Origin: Terriglobales bacterium
Lineage (GTDB): Bacteria > Acidobacteriota > Terriglobia > Terriglobales > Gp1-AA117
Direction: 5' to 3'
DNA length: 7,200 bases
Assembly (NCBI GenBank): GCA_030150795.1
Contig: JASLFF010000470.1
Coordinates: 1-7,200 of the forward strand
In this document: one piece after another, positions 1 to 5,964 of the stretch
How the letters are laid out: each line of letters begins with the position of its first letter
How positions within the stretch are numbered: position 1 is the stretch's first letter
The notes under the pieces: generated by a model
Database searches by the model: none
Told to the model about the DNA's origin: nothing
Seen by the model: the letters and a program-made list of their open reading frames with translations, nothing else
Made by a program: the position numbers and the translations under genes

Positions 1-1
1 G

Positions 2-334
2 ATCAATACAGGGAACGCCATCGCGGGCAACATAGGATCGCCACGGAGACTTGACTATACGGTAGTGGGCGACGCGGTGAATACCGCTCAGAGGCTGATG
101 ACAAATGCCGGCGGCGGGCAGATTTTGATTTCGGAATCCACAGCAAGAAAGCTGGGCAAAACGGGCAAGACCACTGATCTGGAGCGGCTGCCGGAACTGA
201 AAGTAAAGGGCCGCAGCGAGGCCGTTCCGGTCTTCAGGGTGAACTGGGTGGAGGAGTCGGCAGAAACCGTTGTATTACCAAAGAAAAAGCGCCCCGCCAG
301 GAGAGCTTCAAGGTCACGCAAAGTTTCTACTTAG
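2..334 (+). CDS. Class III adenylate/guanylate cyclase, C-terminal part (5' end outside the window)
   Basis: The frame is open from the window edge and ends at TAG 332-334, giving 110 residues. The start lies upstream; the GTG at 65 falls inside the catalytic domain and is not a start. The visible part is the end of a class III cyclase domain: INTGNAIAGNIGS, then LDYTVVGDAVNTAQRL. In this family the Asn and Arg of the VNxAxR motif (residues 27 and 31 of the fragment) stabilise the transition state. The residue seven before that Asn, which helps read the base, is Thr here, as in some bacterial adenylate cyclases, so ATP is the likelier substrate (inference). The metal-binding Asp residues and any sensor domain lie upstream. 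A basic tail rich in Lys, Arg and Ser follows the domain. The gene overlaps the convergent helix-hairpin-helix gene by 8 nt, and I see no terminator after its stop. Confidence 0.93.
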   Translation: MNTGNAIAGNIGSPRRLDYTVVGDAVNTAQRLMTNAGGGQILISESTARKLGKTGKTTDLERLPELKVKGRSEAVPVFRVNWVEESAETVVLPKKKRPARRASRSRKVST

Positions 335-707
335 GTGTGGCCGCAGGAGCAGCGCCTTTCTTGCTTTTAGTACTTGTAGAACCCGCAACGTGGTGAGCGA
401 TGATCTTGTCTTTGATCTGGTCATAGGTGGCCTGGGGAACGATCTTCTTGATCACGAGATCGCGCTTGGAATTGTAAGGGCGGCCATCAATGATCTTCTG
501 GCTATAAGCATCGCCGATGCCGGGAAGGGCGGTGAGATCTTCCTTGCTGGCGGCGTTGATATCAACCAAGTCAGCTTTCTTGGTCTTGGTTGCAGTGCTA
601 TCTGATTTTGCCTTCTTGGTGGCCGCTGTATCTTGCGCATAGCCCATATTGGCCATCATGGCAAAGGCGAGCACGAAACCAAAAAAGCGGATATTTTTCT
701 GAAACAT
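327..707 (-). CDS. Secreted helix-hairpin-helix (ComEA-like) small protein
   Basis: 126 residues. Residues 1-25 form a signal peptide: FQKNIRFF, then a hydrophobic run FVLAFAMMANMG, with probable cleavage after YAQ. A Lys/Thr/Ala-rich linker (26-45) follows. Then comes a ComEA-type helix-hairpin-helix: DINAASKEDLTALPGIGDAY at 49-68, whose LPGIG hairpin normally contacts the DNA backbone. The second half (SKRDLVIKKIVPQATYDQIK, 80-99) sits where ComEA-like proteins have a second hairpin, but its GIG is replaced by IVPQ. The tail is Ala/Lys-rich. ComEA binds incoming DNA in the periplasm during transformation. A similar role is possible, but no competence genes are visible, so the function is unproven. 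The start is supported by AAGGAG (plus-strand 718-723) 10 nt upstream and by a promoter further up. The 3' end overlaps the cyclase stop. Confidence 0.9.
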   Translation of the reverse strand: MFQKNIRFFGFVLAFAMMANMGYAQDTAATKKAKSDSTATKTKKADLVDINAASKEDLTALPGIGDAYSQKIIDGRPYNSKRDLVIKKIVPQATYDQIKDKIIAHHVAGSTSTKSKKGAAPAATPK

Positions 708-765
708 GCTGTGGAGTCTCCTTGTTAGCTAGAGAGATAGGATACCGCTCCCATTACGAGACAGA

Positions 766-794
766 AGTCTAGGTGTTTAGCAGGAGATTGTCAA
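766..794 (-). promoter_or_regulatory. Sigma70-like promoter of the helix-hairpin-helix gene
   Basis: Reading the minus strand, TTGACA (plus-strand 789-794, a perfect -35) is followed after exactly 17 nt by TAGACT (766-771, four of six matches to the -10 consensus). This predicts a transcript starting near 759 with a leader of about 50 nt carrying the AAGGAG ribosome binding site. The element lies just downstream of the 155-residue minus-strand gene, so the small secreted protein probably has its own promoter even if read-through occurs. Confidence 0.6.
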
Positions 795-840
795 AAAGCC
801 GCCAGTGGGTAAGACCGACTTCGAAAAGCCAGGAAAGGAA

Positions 841-1308
841 TCAGGCGGGCTTGCGACCGGTCTTTTTCTTCCCTTCCCAGGCGCGTTGCGGACGCTGGGA
901 TTCAGGCAGATCACGGTTTTCCACGCGATCATACGTATAGCGATCACTCACCGTGCCCAGCGACTGGTTGTAAAGGCTGGTGGCCCCGGTGGCTTCTGTG
1001 AGTTCTTCAGAAATCTGGTGAATAGCCTGGAGATGGTCTGCTGTGGCCGGAACCTCGGCTTTGGTAGTCTTCAGAAATTTCTGGTATCCCTTGTCCACAA
1101 GGCGGGAGATTTCGCCGCCGATCTGGATGCCGGGCTTGGCAAAGAGCCGCGCGGAGCCGTCATCGCCGCGCTCAATGGCTGCGGAAACGCCCGATTTTTT
1201 TACGAAGACACGGTTCTTTGTGCCGGGAGCTTCCAGAATGTCAAAGCCATGATCACGAAGCCAATTCACGGCATCTTCATACGTGCGCTTCTCTGTTGTT
1301 GTCGCCAT
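841..1308 (-). CDS. Conserved-looking hypothetical protein, 155 residues, no recognised family
   Basis: The open frame extends upstream to an ATG at 1422, but I choose the ATG at 1306-1308. AGGTGG (plus-strand 1312-1317) lies at proper spacing before it, and the 38 residues of the longer form look like translated leader. The product has no signal peptide or membrane segment and is probably cytoplasmic. Residues 8-30 (TYEDAVNWLRDHGFDILEAP) suggest a helix followed by a strand. Residues 32-62 look like beta strands (NRVFVKKSGVSAAIERG, then SARLFAKPG). Residues 62-80 (IGGEISRLVDKGYQKF) and 88-107 look helical. The C-terminal part is polar and charged and ends in a basic tail, EGKKKTGRKPA, which would suit nucleic-acid or anionic-surface contact. 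I do not recognise a family and give no function. Stop TGA lies at 841-843; the gap to the next minus-strand start is 133 nt and holds that gene's own promoter. Confidence 0.8.
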   Translation of the reverse strand: MATTTEKRTYEDAVNWLRDHGFDILEAPGTKNRVFVKKSGVSAAIERGDDGSARLFAKPGIQIGGEISRLVDKGYQKFLKTTKAEVPATADHLQAIHQISEELTEATGATSLYNQSLGTVSDRYTYDRVENRDLPESQRPQRAWEGKKKTGRKPA

Positions 1309-1311
1309 AGA

Positions 1312-1317
1312 CCACCT
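1312..1317 (-). promoter_or_regulatory. Ribosome binding site deciding the start of the 155-residue gene
   Basis: AGGTGG on the minus strand pairs with the CCUCC-type 3' end of 16S rRNA and sits a few bases before the ATG at 1308. No comparable purine-rich site precedes the longer alternative start at 1422, so the shorter protein is preferred. Confidence 0.6.
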
Positions 1318-1498
1318 GACCGCCGATTCGATTCCAAACACGAATGCTATGTTGCCCTGGAAAGCAGGGAACGGATACTGTCGCACATGCAGAGCCATTA
1401 CAGCAACATTACTGTTGTGCAAAGCGTTACCCCCGCCCTGCGGGGAAGATCTTCTCTAATTCAGGCGAACAAGAAATTTGAGTAAAAAGCTTTATTGA

Positions 1499-1527
1499 TT
1501 GTCTAATGCCTGATTTTTGAAGATAAT
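1499..1527 (+). promoter_or_regulatory. Sigma70-like promoter of the M1 peptidase gene
   Basis: TTGTCT (1499-1504, four of six -35 matches) and GATAAT (1522-1527, five of six -10 matches) are separated by exactly 17 nt. They predict a start near 1534 and a leader of about 30 nt before the AGGAG ribosome binding site at 1554-1558, 7 nt from the ATG. The spacing and position fit a housekeeping promoter. Confidence 0.55.
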
Positions 1528-1565
1528 CTTCCCGCCCCCCTTGTTATTTCTTCAGGAGAAGTCCT

Positions 1566-4355
1566 ATGCTCCGCTACGTTGCTGCGATGATTCTCGTTTG
1601 CGCTGGAGCGCTTACTCGCCGTGTAGTTGCGCTGTACCGCACCCCACTCTCGTTGTTGCAGAAGCTTGTGTTGCTCCTGCTTTGCTTAACGAGTCCCATG
1701 CTTTTGCACGCCGAGACCATCACCGGCACGGTCCTTGATCCTTCGGGCGCTGTGATTGTCGGCGCACGCATCGAGATTAGTGGCGGAGAACTTACGCAGC
1801 CGATCGTTCTTTCCTCGGACGCGCGGGGCAGGTTCGTCTCGCCTGACCTTAAGCCCGGCAGCTATTCGGTGCACGTAACACAGCAAGGTTTTGAACCTCT
1901 GGCAAAGACGGTAGATTTGCGCGGAACAGCAGAACTGGAACTCAAGCTCGCCATCGCCAAGCAACGTGAAGAAGTTACCGTCTCCGGCAAGGGCCGGGCT
2001 TATGCCAATAGCGATCCTATTTACCGGCAACTACGGAATATTGGCCTTGGCGACACTTTCCGCTTCGACGATTTCACCCTACATCTGGATACTGGAACAT
2101 TCCATTTTCAAAAAGGTACGCTGACGCTATTGAATCCGGTGAACGGGATTGTTACTGGGGCGATCTTCACTGGGGAAGGCCATTTCAATCTCAAAGCAGT
2201 CACTGTGCTCGATGGCGCCGAACTCAAGCGGCGCTCGGGGAGCCCGGAAGCTGACGAGGACTTTACCGATGTAGTTTTCCGTTTCACCGGAGGAGAGCGC
2301 CAGGAGTTTCTTGGTGGAACCAAAGAAAAAGTCGAGACTCCGCACGATGCCATCACCATATTCGATCACTGGAAGGAGAAGGTGCGGAAACGGAGTGAAG
2401 TGCCACAAGGTTTTACGGAGTACCTATTGCACGGAGAGACTATGGACAACGTGGACGCCGATCTCCTGGCAGCCGTCTACACACCCTCCCACCCGCCATT
2501 TGTGAACGCTTACATCCACGGCAAAAAGCATAAGGACCTGCGCTTTTTCATCCGAACGCGTGTGGGCGCGCTTCCCCAGCTTGATTCGCCGGAGGAGGTA
2601 GTACTGCTGAATTACGATCAGGAAGCAATGGACGATGGCGTCTGGTATCTGGCCCATGTGCAGCCGGAATATGCGAACCACCAAGCCAGCTCTGCCGAAG
2701 ACCGCCGGCTTTTTGCGACAAGCGCGTACAAGATTGAGACGATCATTTCCAGGAATGACCACCTTTTCAGTACAGCCAACATCTCGTTCCAGCCGCTGCT
2801 TGCCGGCGAGCGAGTGCTCAAATTCGCGCTCCTGCCCAACCTGCGCGTCTCGCGCGTGATGGATGACCATCCACAGGACATTTATTACGTTCAAGAGAGC
2901 CGAAAGGAAGACGGTTCGTTTTACGTGATCTTGCCGCAGGCGACCGAGGCAGGAAAGCAGTACTCCATTACAGTCCAATATGAAGGCGACAAGGTCCTGG
3001 AGTCGGCCGGCGACGGAAGCTTTTATGTGCGGGCGCGAAGCTCGTGGTATCCCAACCTAAATGGATTTGGCGAACACGCACTGTACGATCTCACGTTCAA
3101 GGTCCCCAAAAAATACAAGGTCATCAGCATTGGCAAGCTGAAAGATGAATCGGTAGAGCAGGATTATGCAGTAACCCATTGGGTCACTCCTGTGCCCGTA
3201 GCCGTGGCGGGATTTAATTATGGCAATTATCAGAAGCTCGAGCTGGCTGACGAAAAGGCGGGTTTCAAAATTTCCGGCTATTACCTGACGGAGCTGCCCG
3301 ATAACCTGAGCCACTTCAGCATTCTCCGTACGATGGCGCCAAAGAGCATGACCAAATACGCGCTGGAACAGACGCGCGCCCAATTGCAGCTTTGCAACTT
3401 TTTCTTCGGCAAGATTCCTTACGATGAGATCTCTGTTACCGAACAGCCGGATTTCAACTTTGGCCAGTCCTGGCCCAACCTGGTGTACCTTCCAATTTCG
3501 GCCTATACGGATTCTACCCAGCGATGGATGATGTTCGGGAACATCAACAACAAATTCACCGGCTTTGTGCAGGAGGTAACGCCGCACGAGGTGGCGCATC
3601 AATGGTGGGGACACGCCGTGGGCTGGGCGTCTTATCACGATCAATGGCTTTCAGAAGGCTTTGCCGAATTTTCCGCCGGTCTGTTTCTGCAACAGGCCGT
3701 GGCGGGCGACTGGCGCAACGACTACGTTGAATTCTGGAACCGACTGCGGAAACGCATTTTGGAGAAGAACAATTACGGCATCGCTCCTAACGATGCCGGC
3801 CCTCTGTGGATGGGATTGCGCCTGAGCTCTCCAAAAACGTCAGATGCATACCAGAATGTTACCTATCCTAAAGGCGCGTACGTTCTGCAAATGCTCCGTT
3901 CTGTCATGTATAGCCCGCAAGATGGAGACAAGCCGTTCATTGCCATGATGCATGACTTCGTCGAGAGCCATGGCGATAAGCCGGCCTCTACCGAGTCATT
4001 AAAAGCCATTGTTCAGAAGCACATGTCGAAGACCATGGACCTCGCGGGCAACGGGCGTATTGACTGGTTCTTTAATGAGTGGGTTTACGGGACACAGATA
4101 CCGAAGTACCACTTCGACTATCAGGTCTCTCCCGCTGATGGCGGGAAAGTGAATTTGCACATGACAATCACCCAGAGCGAGGTAGACGACCAGTTTCTTA
4201 TGCTCGTTCCCGTTTTTGCCGATTTCGGCAAGGGCATGGTGCGCATAGGCCAGCTCGGAATAAAGGGGAATTCGAGCCGCAGTGTGGATGTGCCTTTGCC
4301 CATGCAGCCGAAAAAAGTCGCCCTGAATGCCTACAAGGACATTCTGGAGCGCTAA
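1566..4355 (+). CDS. Exported M1-family zinc metallopeptidase with N-terminal carboxypeptidase-regulatory-like domain
   Basis: 929 residues; the ATG is fixed by AGGAG 7 nt upstream. The N-terminus has two hydrophobic runs (5-16 and 34-47) and a likely signal peptidase site after LLHA at 49. Residues 51-142 form a carboxypeptidase-regulatory-like beta domain (TGTVLDPSGAVIVGA through PGSYSVHVTQQGF to EEVTVSG). About 350 residues of beta-rich sequence follow. The catalytic domain has HEVAH (zinc ligands H674 and H678, base E675) and the third ligand E697 in LSEGFAE, the HExxH-x18-E signature of M1. YPKGAYVLQML supplies the expected catalytic Tyr, Y767. The GAMEN substrate-binding motif is not recognisable; the matching region reads DFNFGQSWPNL (629-639). 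M1 enzymes remove N-terminal residues from peptides, and this one should act in the periplasm or at the surface. It is longer than typical M1 enzymes because of the extra N-terminal domains. Its substrate is unknown. Confidence 0.93.
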   Translation: MLRYVAAMILVCAGALTRRVVALYRTPLSLLQKLVLLLLCLTSPMLLHAETITGTVLDPSGAVIVGARIEISGGELTQPIVLSSDARGRFVSPDLKPGSYSVHVTQQGFEPLAKTVDLRGTAELELKLAIAKQREEVTVSGKGRAYANSDPIYRQLRNIGLGDTFRFDDFTLHLDTGTFHFQKGTLTLLNPVNGIVTGAIFTGEGHFNLKAVTVLDGAELKRRSGSPEADEDFTDVVFRFTGGERQEFLGGTKEKVETPHDAITIFDHWKEKVRKRSEVPQGFTEYLLHGETMDNVDADLLAAVYTPSHPPFVNAYIHGKKHKDLRFFIRTRVGALPQLDSPEEVVLLNYDQEAMDDGVWYLAHVQPEYANHQASSAEDRRLFATSAYKIETIISRNDHLFSTANISFQPLLAGERVLKFALLPNLRVSRVMDDHPQDIYYVQESRKEDGSFYVILPQATEAGKQYSITVQYEGDKVLESAGDGSFYVRARSSWYPNLNGFGEHALYDLTFKVPKKYKVISIGKLKDESVEQDYAVTHWVTPVPVAVAGFNYGNYQKLELADEKAGFKISGYYLTELPDNLSHFSILRTMAPKSMTKYALEQTRAQLQLCNFFFGKIPYDEISVTEQPDFNFGQSWPNLVYLPISAYTDSTQRWMMFGNINNKFTGFVQEVTPHEVAHQWWGHAVGWASYHDQWLSEGFAEFSAGLFLQQAVAGDWRNDYVEFWNRLRKRILEKNNYGIAPNDAGPLWMGLRLSSPKTSDAYQNVTYPKGAYVLQMLRSVMYSPQDGDKPFIAMMHDFVESHGDKPASTESLKAIVQKHMSKTMDLAGNGRIDWFFNEWVYGTQIPKYHFDYQVSPADGGKVNLHMTITQSEVDDQFLMLVPVFADFGKGMVRIGQLGIKGNSSRSVDVPLPMQPKKVALNAYKDILER

Positions 4356-4379
4356 GATGAGACACGCCTCAAAAGCAGA

Positions 4380-4447
4380 TCCTTCGACTCCCCTTCGGCA
4401 AGGCTCAGGGTCGCTCAGGACTTCACCTGCGGGCTCAGACGCCCGCA
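4380..4447. repeat. Candidate dispersed intergenic repeat ending in a hairpin
   Basis: The tract begins CCTTCGACTCC and contains GCTCAG three times (4403-4408, 4413-4418, 4433-4438). It ends in a perfect 7-bp inverted repeat, TGCGGGC-TCAGAC-GCCCGCA (4428-4447). TTCGACTCC...GCTCAGG tracts of this style recur in intergenic DNA of many bacterial genomes. Only one copy is visible here, so calling it dispersed is inference. No T-run follows the hairpin, so it is a poor terminator alone. Confidence 0.4.
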
Positions 4448-4458
4448 AACGGCAGAAT

Positions 4459-4502
4459 AAAACCGGCGCCTATTCTCCCCCGAGATTTTCAGCGCCGGCT
4501 TT
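4459..4502. terminator. Possible (bidirectional) terminator after the M1 peptidase gene
   Basis: CCGGCGC (4463-4469) and GCGCCGG (4492-4498) form a perfect 7-bp GC stem. The flanks AAA (4459-4461) and TTT (4500-4502) also pair across one mismatch. The 22-nt loop is long and the T-run is only three bases, so efficiency is doubtful. It lies about 105 nt after the peptidase stop and before the next promoter, as expected for a transcript end. Confidence 0.4.
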
Positions 4503-4690
4503 AAAGGCCCTCCCGAAACCGGCAGGACCAGGCCGCTCATCTACTTCCGGCCAACTTGTTGATAAAGCAAATACAGGTGTGCAAAGCAAAATGGATGAAA
4601 AGCTCTGTAACACCAAGATGCCTTGCAGCCGGGAGACGGGTCAATGAGAAAGGCGGACACGAGTATTTACTTAGTCGATAACAAACAAGG

Positions 4691-4721
4691 TGGCATTGAT
4701 TCTGCCGGGCTGATGTATACT
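4691..4721 (+). promoter_or_regulatory. Promoter region of the PIN-TRAM gene: sigma54-like element overlapping a sigma70-like -10
   Basis: TGGCATTGATTCTGC (4691-4705) matches the sigma54 pattern TGGCAC-N5-TTGC, with the required GG and GC doublets exactly 10 nt apart; the -24 half is good and the -12 half imperfect. Directly downstream, TATACT (4716-4721) matches the sigma70 -10 at five of six bases, but the nearest -35-like hexamer (TTGATT, 4696-4701) is only 14 nt away, too close for a normal promoter. Either reading predicts a start roughly at 4717-4730 and a leader of about 140-150 nt. Which factor is used cannot be decided from sequence. Confidence 0.45.
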
Positions 4722-4739
4722 GTGCCGAATTAGAAGTTG

Positions 4740-4868
4740 CGGGGCTTATTAAGTTATTTTCTGGTTCCCGCGTGCGGAAGCTGCTGGGGGCGGCTACTTA
4801 TTGGGGGTTCTGAGAACACCATAACTTTTTTACCTTGACCAGCAGCAGCCCCGGTCGGGAGGGTCCCG
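4740..4868 (+). promoter_or_regulatory. Structured 5' leader of the PIN-TRAM gene
   Basis: Several pairings nest here. CGGGGCT (4740-4746) pairs with AGCCCCG (4847-4853). GCTGCTGG (4780-4787) pairs with CCAGCAGC (4839-4846). The two 3' strands are adjacent, so the helices could stack. Between them TTCC/GGAA (4765-4768/4776-4779) can form a small hairpin. Inside the second helix GTTC-TGA-GAAC (4807-4817) is followed by six T (4826-4831), a weak terminator shape. Finally CGGGA-GGG-TCCCG (4856-4868) encloses the ribosome binding site GGAGG (4858-4862), 7 nt from the ATG. I match no known riboswitch class; a regulatory role is inference. Confidence 0.35.
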
Positions 4869-4869
4869 T

Positions 4870-5964
4870 ATGGACCTAATTATTATTCGTATCGTTTTCA
4901 TTTCTGTTGTTGCAGTTGCGTGTTATCACTTAAAGCCGTTCGGATTGGCCAATTTTCCCGCGTGGATTTCGGCTTGTGCCGGGATAGGAATTGGGCTGGC
5001 CGTGGTGTGGTTTGAAGCGCGCCTGCGCGTGGTGAGCCTCAAACGACTTATCGGCGCGGTAATTGGCAGCATTCTGGGCATTTTGGGCGCTTATCTCTTC
5101 AGCGTCGTGATCAAGAACAGCATTACGCATTCTGAAACCCAGCGTTTCCTCATGCTGATGGTGATGCTGTTGATGTCATACGTTGGGTTGATTGTGGGGG
5201 CCAATAAAGGCGACCTGCTGAACCTGGCGGCACTAGGCGGAATCTTTGGGGCGGAAAAACAAGGGCGCAAAAGCTTCAAAATCCTGGACACCAGCGTGAT
5301 CATCGATGGCCGCATTGCCGACATTGCCGATACGGGCTTTCTGGATGGCGTGGTGGTGATTCCGCAGTTTGTTCTGCGCGAACTGCAACTGGTGGCAGAC
5401 TCGGCCGATTCACTCAAGCGTAATCGTGGACGCCGCGGTCTGGACATCCTGCAGCGGGTGCAGAAGATGGTGACGGTAAGCGTGCAGATTGTGGAAGACG
5501 ATTTTCCCACTGTCCGCGAAGTTGATTTGAAATTGATTGAGCTGGCCAAAGTGTATGAAGGAAAAATCATTACCAATGATTTCAACCTCAACAAAGTAGC
5601 GCAGCTCCAGGGCGTTGAAGTTTTGAACATCAATGAACTGGCCAATGCGCTGAAGCCGATCGTGCTGCCGGGAGAGACGATGCGCGTCTTTATCCTGAAA
5701 GAAGGCAAAGAATATAACCAGGGCGTGGCTTATTTAGATGATGGCACGATGGTGGTGGTGGATAATGCCCGCAAGCTGATTGGAAAGAACGTGGATATTG
5801 CCGTAACGTCAGTGCTGCAAACCACCGCGGGCAAGATGATTTTTGGCAAGTTCGATGAACGCTCGCGCGTGGGTGAACGAATCGAGCCCAAAGCGGAAGG
5901 CGCAAAGCCGGAAGTGCGCAAGCCCATTATTGTGGAATCAACGCCGCACTCGCAATCGGAGTGA
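4870..5964 (+). CDS. Membrane-anchored PIN-TRAM domain protein (YacL type)
   Basis: 364 residues. Four membrane segments come first (about 3-21, 29-48, 60-81, 93-111). Next is a PIN nuclease domain (about 136-255): LDTSVIIDGRIADIADTGFL has the first acid D140, VLRELQLVADS gives E171, and ITNDFNLNK gives D237, with D219 in VDLKLIELA as a further candidate metal ligand. A TRAM domain follows (about 263-325, from PIVLPGETMRVFI to GKMIFGKF), a small beta barrel that binds RNA in other proteins. The tail is polar. This order and length match B. subtilis YacL and relatives. The PIN acids appear intact, so metal-dependent RNase activity at the inner face of the membrane is plausible, but YacL's role is not well established to my knowledge. 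It is not a VapC toxin: no antitoxin partner is next to it. The start is supported by GGAGG 7 nt upstream. Confidence 0.93.
   Translation: MDLIIIRIVFISVVAVACYHLKPFGLANFPAWISACAGIGIGLAVVWFEARLRVVSLKRLIGAVIGSILGILGAYLFSVVIKNSITHSETQRFLMLMVMLLMSYVGLIVGANKGDLLNLAALGGIFGAEKQGRKSFKILDTSVIIDGRIADIADTGFLDGVVVIPQFVLRELQLVADSADSLKRNRGRRGLDILQRVQKMVTVSVQIVEDDFPTVREVDLKLIELAKVYEGKIITNDFNLNKVAQLQGVEVLNINELANALKPIVLPGETMRVFILKEGKEYNQGVAYLDDGTMVVVDNARKLIGKNVDIAVTSVLQTTAGKMIFGKFDERSRVGERIEPKAEGAKPEVRKPIIVESTPHSQSE

Larger units (their letters stand above)
1309..1565. other. Divergent intergenic region with two small inverted repeats
   Basis: This gap separates the minus-strand 155-residue gene from the plus-strand M1 peptidase gene. 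It contains CAACA-TTAC-TGTTG (1404-1417, 5-bp arms) and CCCCGC-CCT-GCGGGG (1431-1445, 6-bp arms). The second is a possible hairpin, but no T-run follows it. Either could be an operator or chance. I find a convincing promoter only for the plus-strand gene; the minus-strand gene must start somewhere here, but no hexamer pair stands out. Confidence 0.4.
4356..4869. other. 514-nt gene-free region between the peptidase and PIN-TRAM genes
   Basis: I see no credible gene here. The only long frame, from an ATG at 4327 inside the peptidase gene to 4647, lacks a ribosome binding site and encodes low-complexity sequence typical of translated repeats. The left part (4380-4502) contains the repeat-like tract and hairpins listed separately. 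The middle (about 4505-4685) shows nothing I can name. The right part holds promoter-like elements and a structured leader for the PIN-TRAM gene. Confidence 0.75.

Noticed and set aside
65..67. GTG as start of a short cyclase-like gene
   Set aside because: It lies inside the conserved cyclase motif, and the frame is open with matching family sequence back to the window edge.
270..326. Terminator for the helix-hairpin-helix gene on the minus strand
   Set aside because: A GC-rich stretch followed by T-rich sequence is present, but the stem is only about 3 bp and it lies within the cyclase coding region.
1309..1422. 38-residue N-terminal extension of the 155-residue protein
   Set aside because: The upstream ATG has no ribosome binding site, while the internal ATG at 1308 has AGGTGG at proper spacing. 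The extension has no family-like features.
805..1485. Plus-strand open frame of 226 codons opposite the 155-residue gene
   Set aside because: It has no ribosome binding site and no recognisable domain, and it lies antisense to a frame with a good start and better protein-like composition. It looks like a shadow frame.
2424..2978. Long minus-strand frames inside the peptidase gene (also at 3057-3644 and 3999-4448)
   Set aside because: They are antisense to a clearly coding M1 peptidase and encode no recognisable domain. Codon structure of the sense gene explains them.
4327..4647. Plus-strand open frame of 106 codons after the peptidase gene
   Set aside because: It starts inside the peptidase gene, lacks a ribosome binding site, and its product is low-complexity Ser/Pro/Arg-rich sequence like translated repeat DNA.
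4870..5964. VapC-type toxin of a toxin-antitoxin pair
   Set aside because: A PIN domain is present, but four membrane segments and a C-terminal TRAM domain mark the YacL type, and no small antitoxin gene precedes it.
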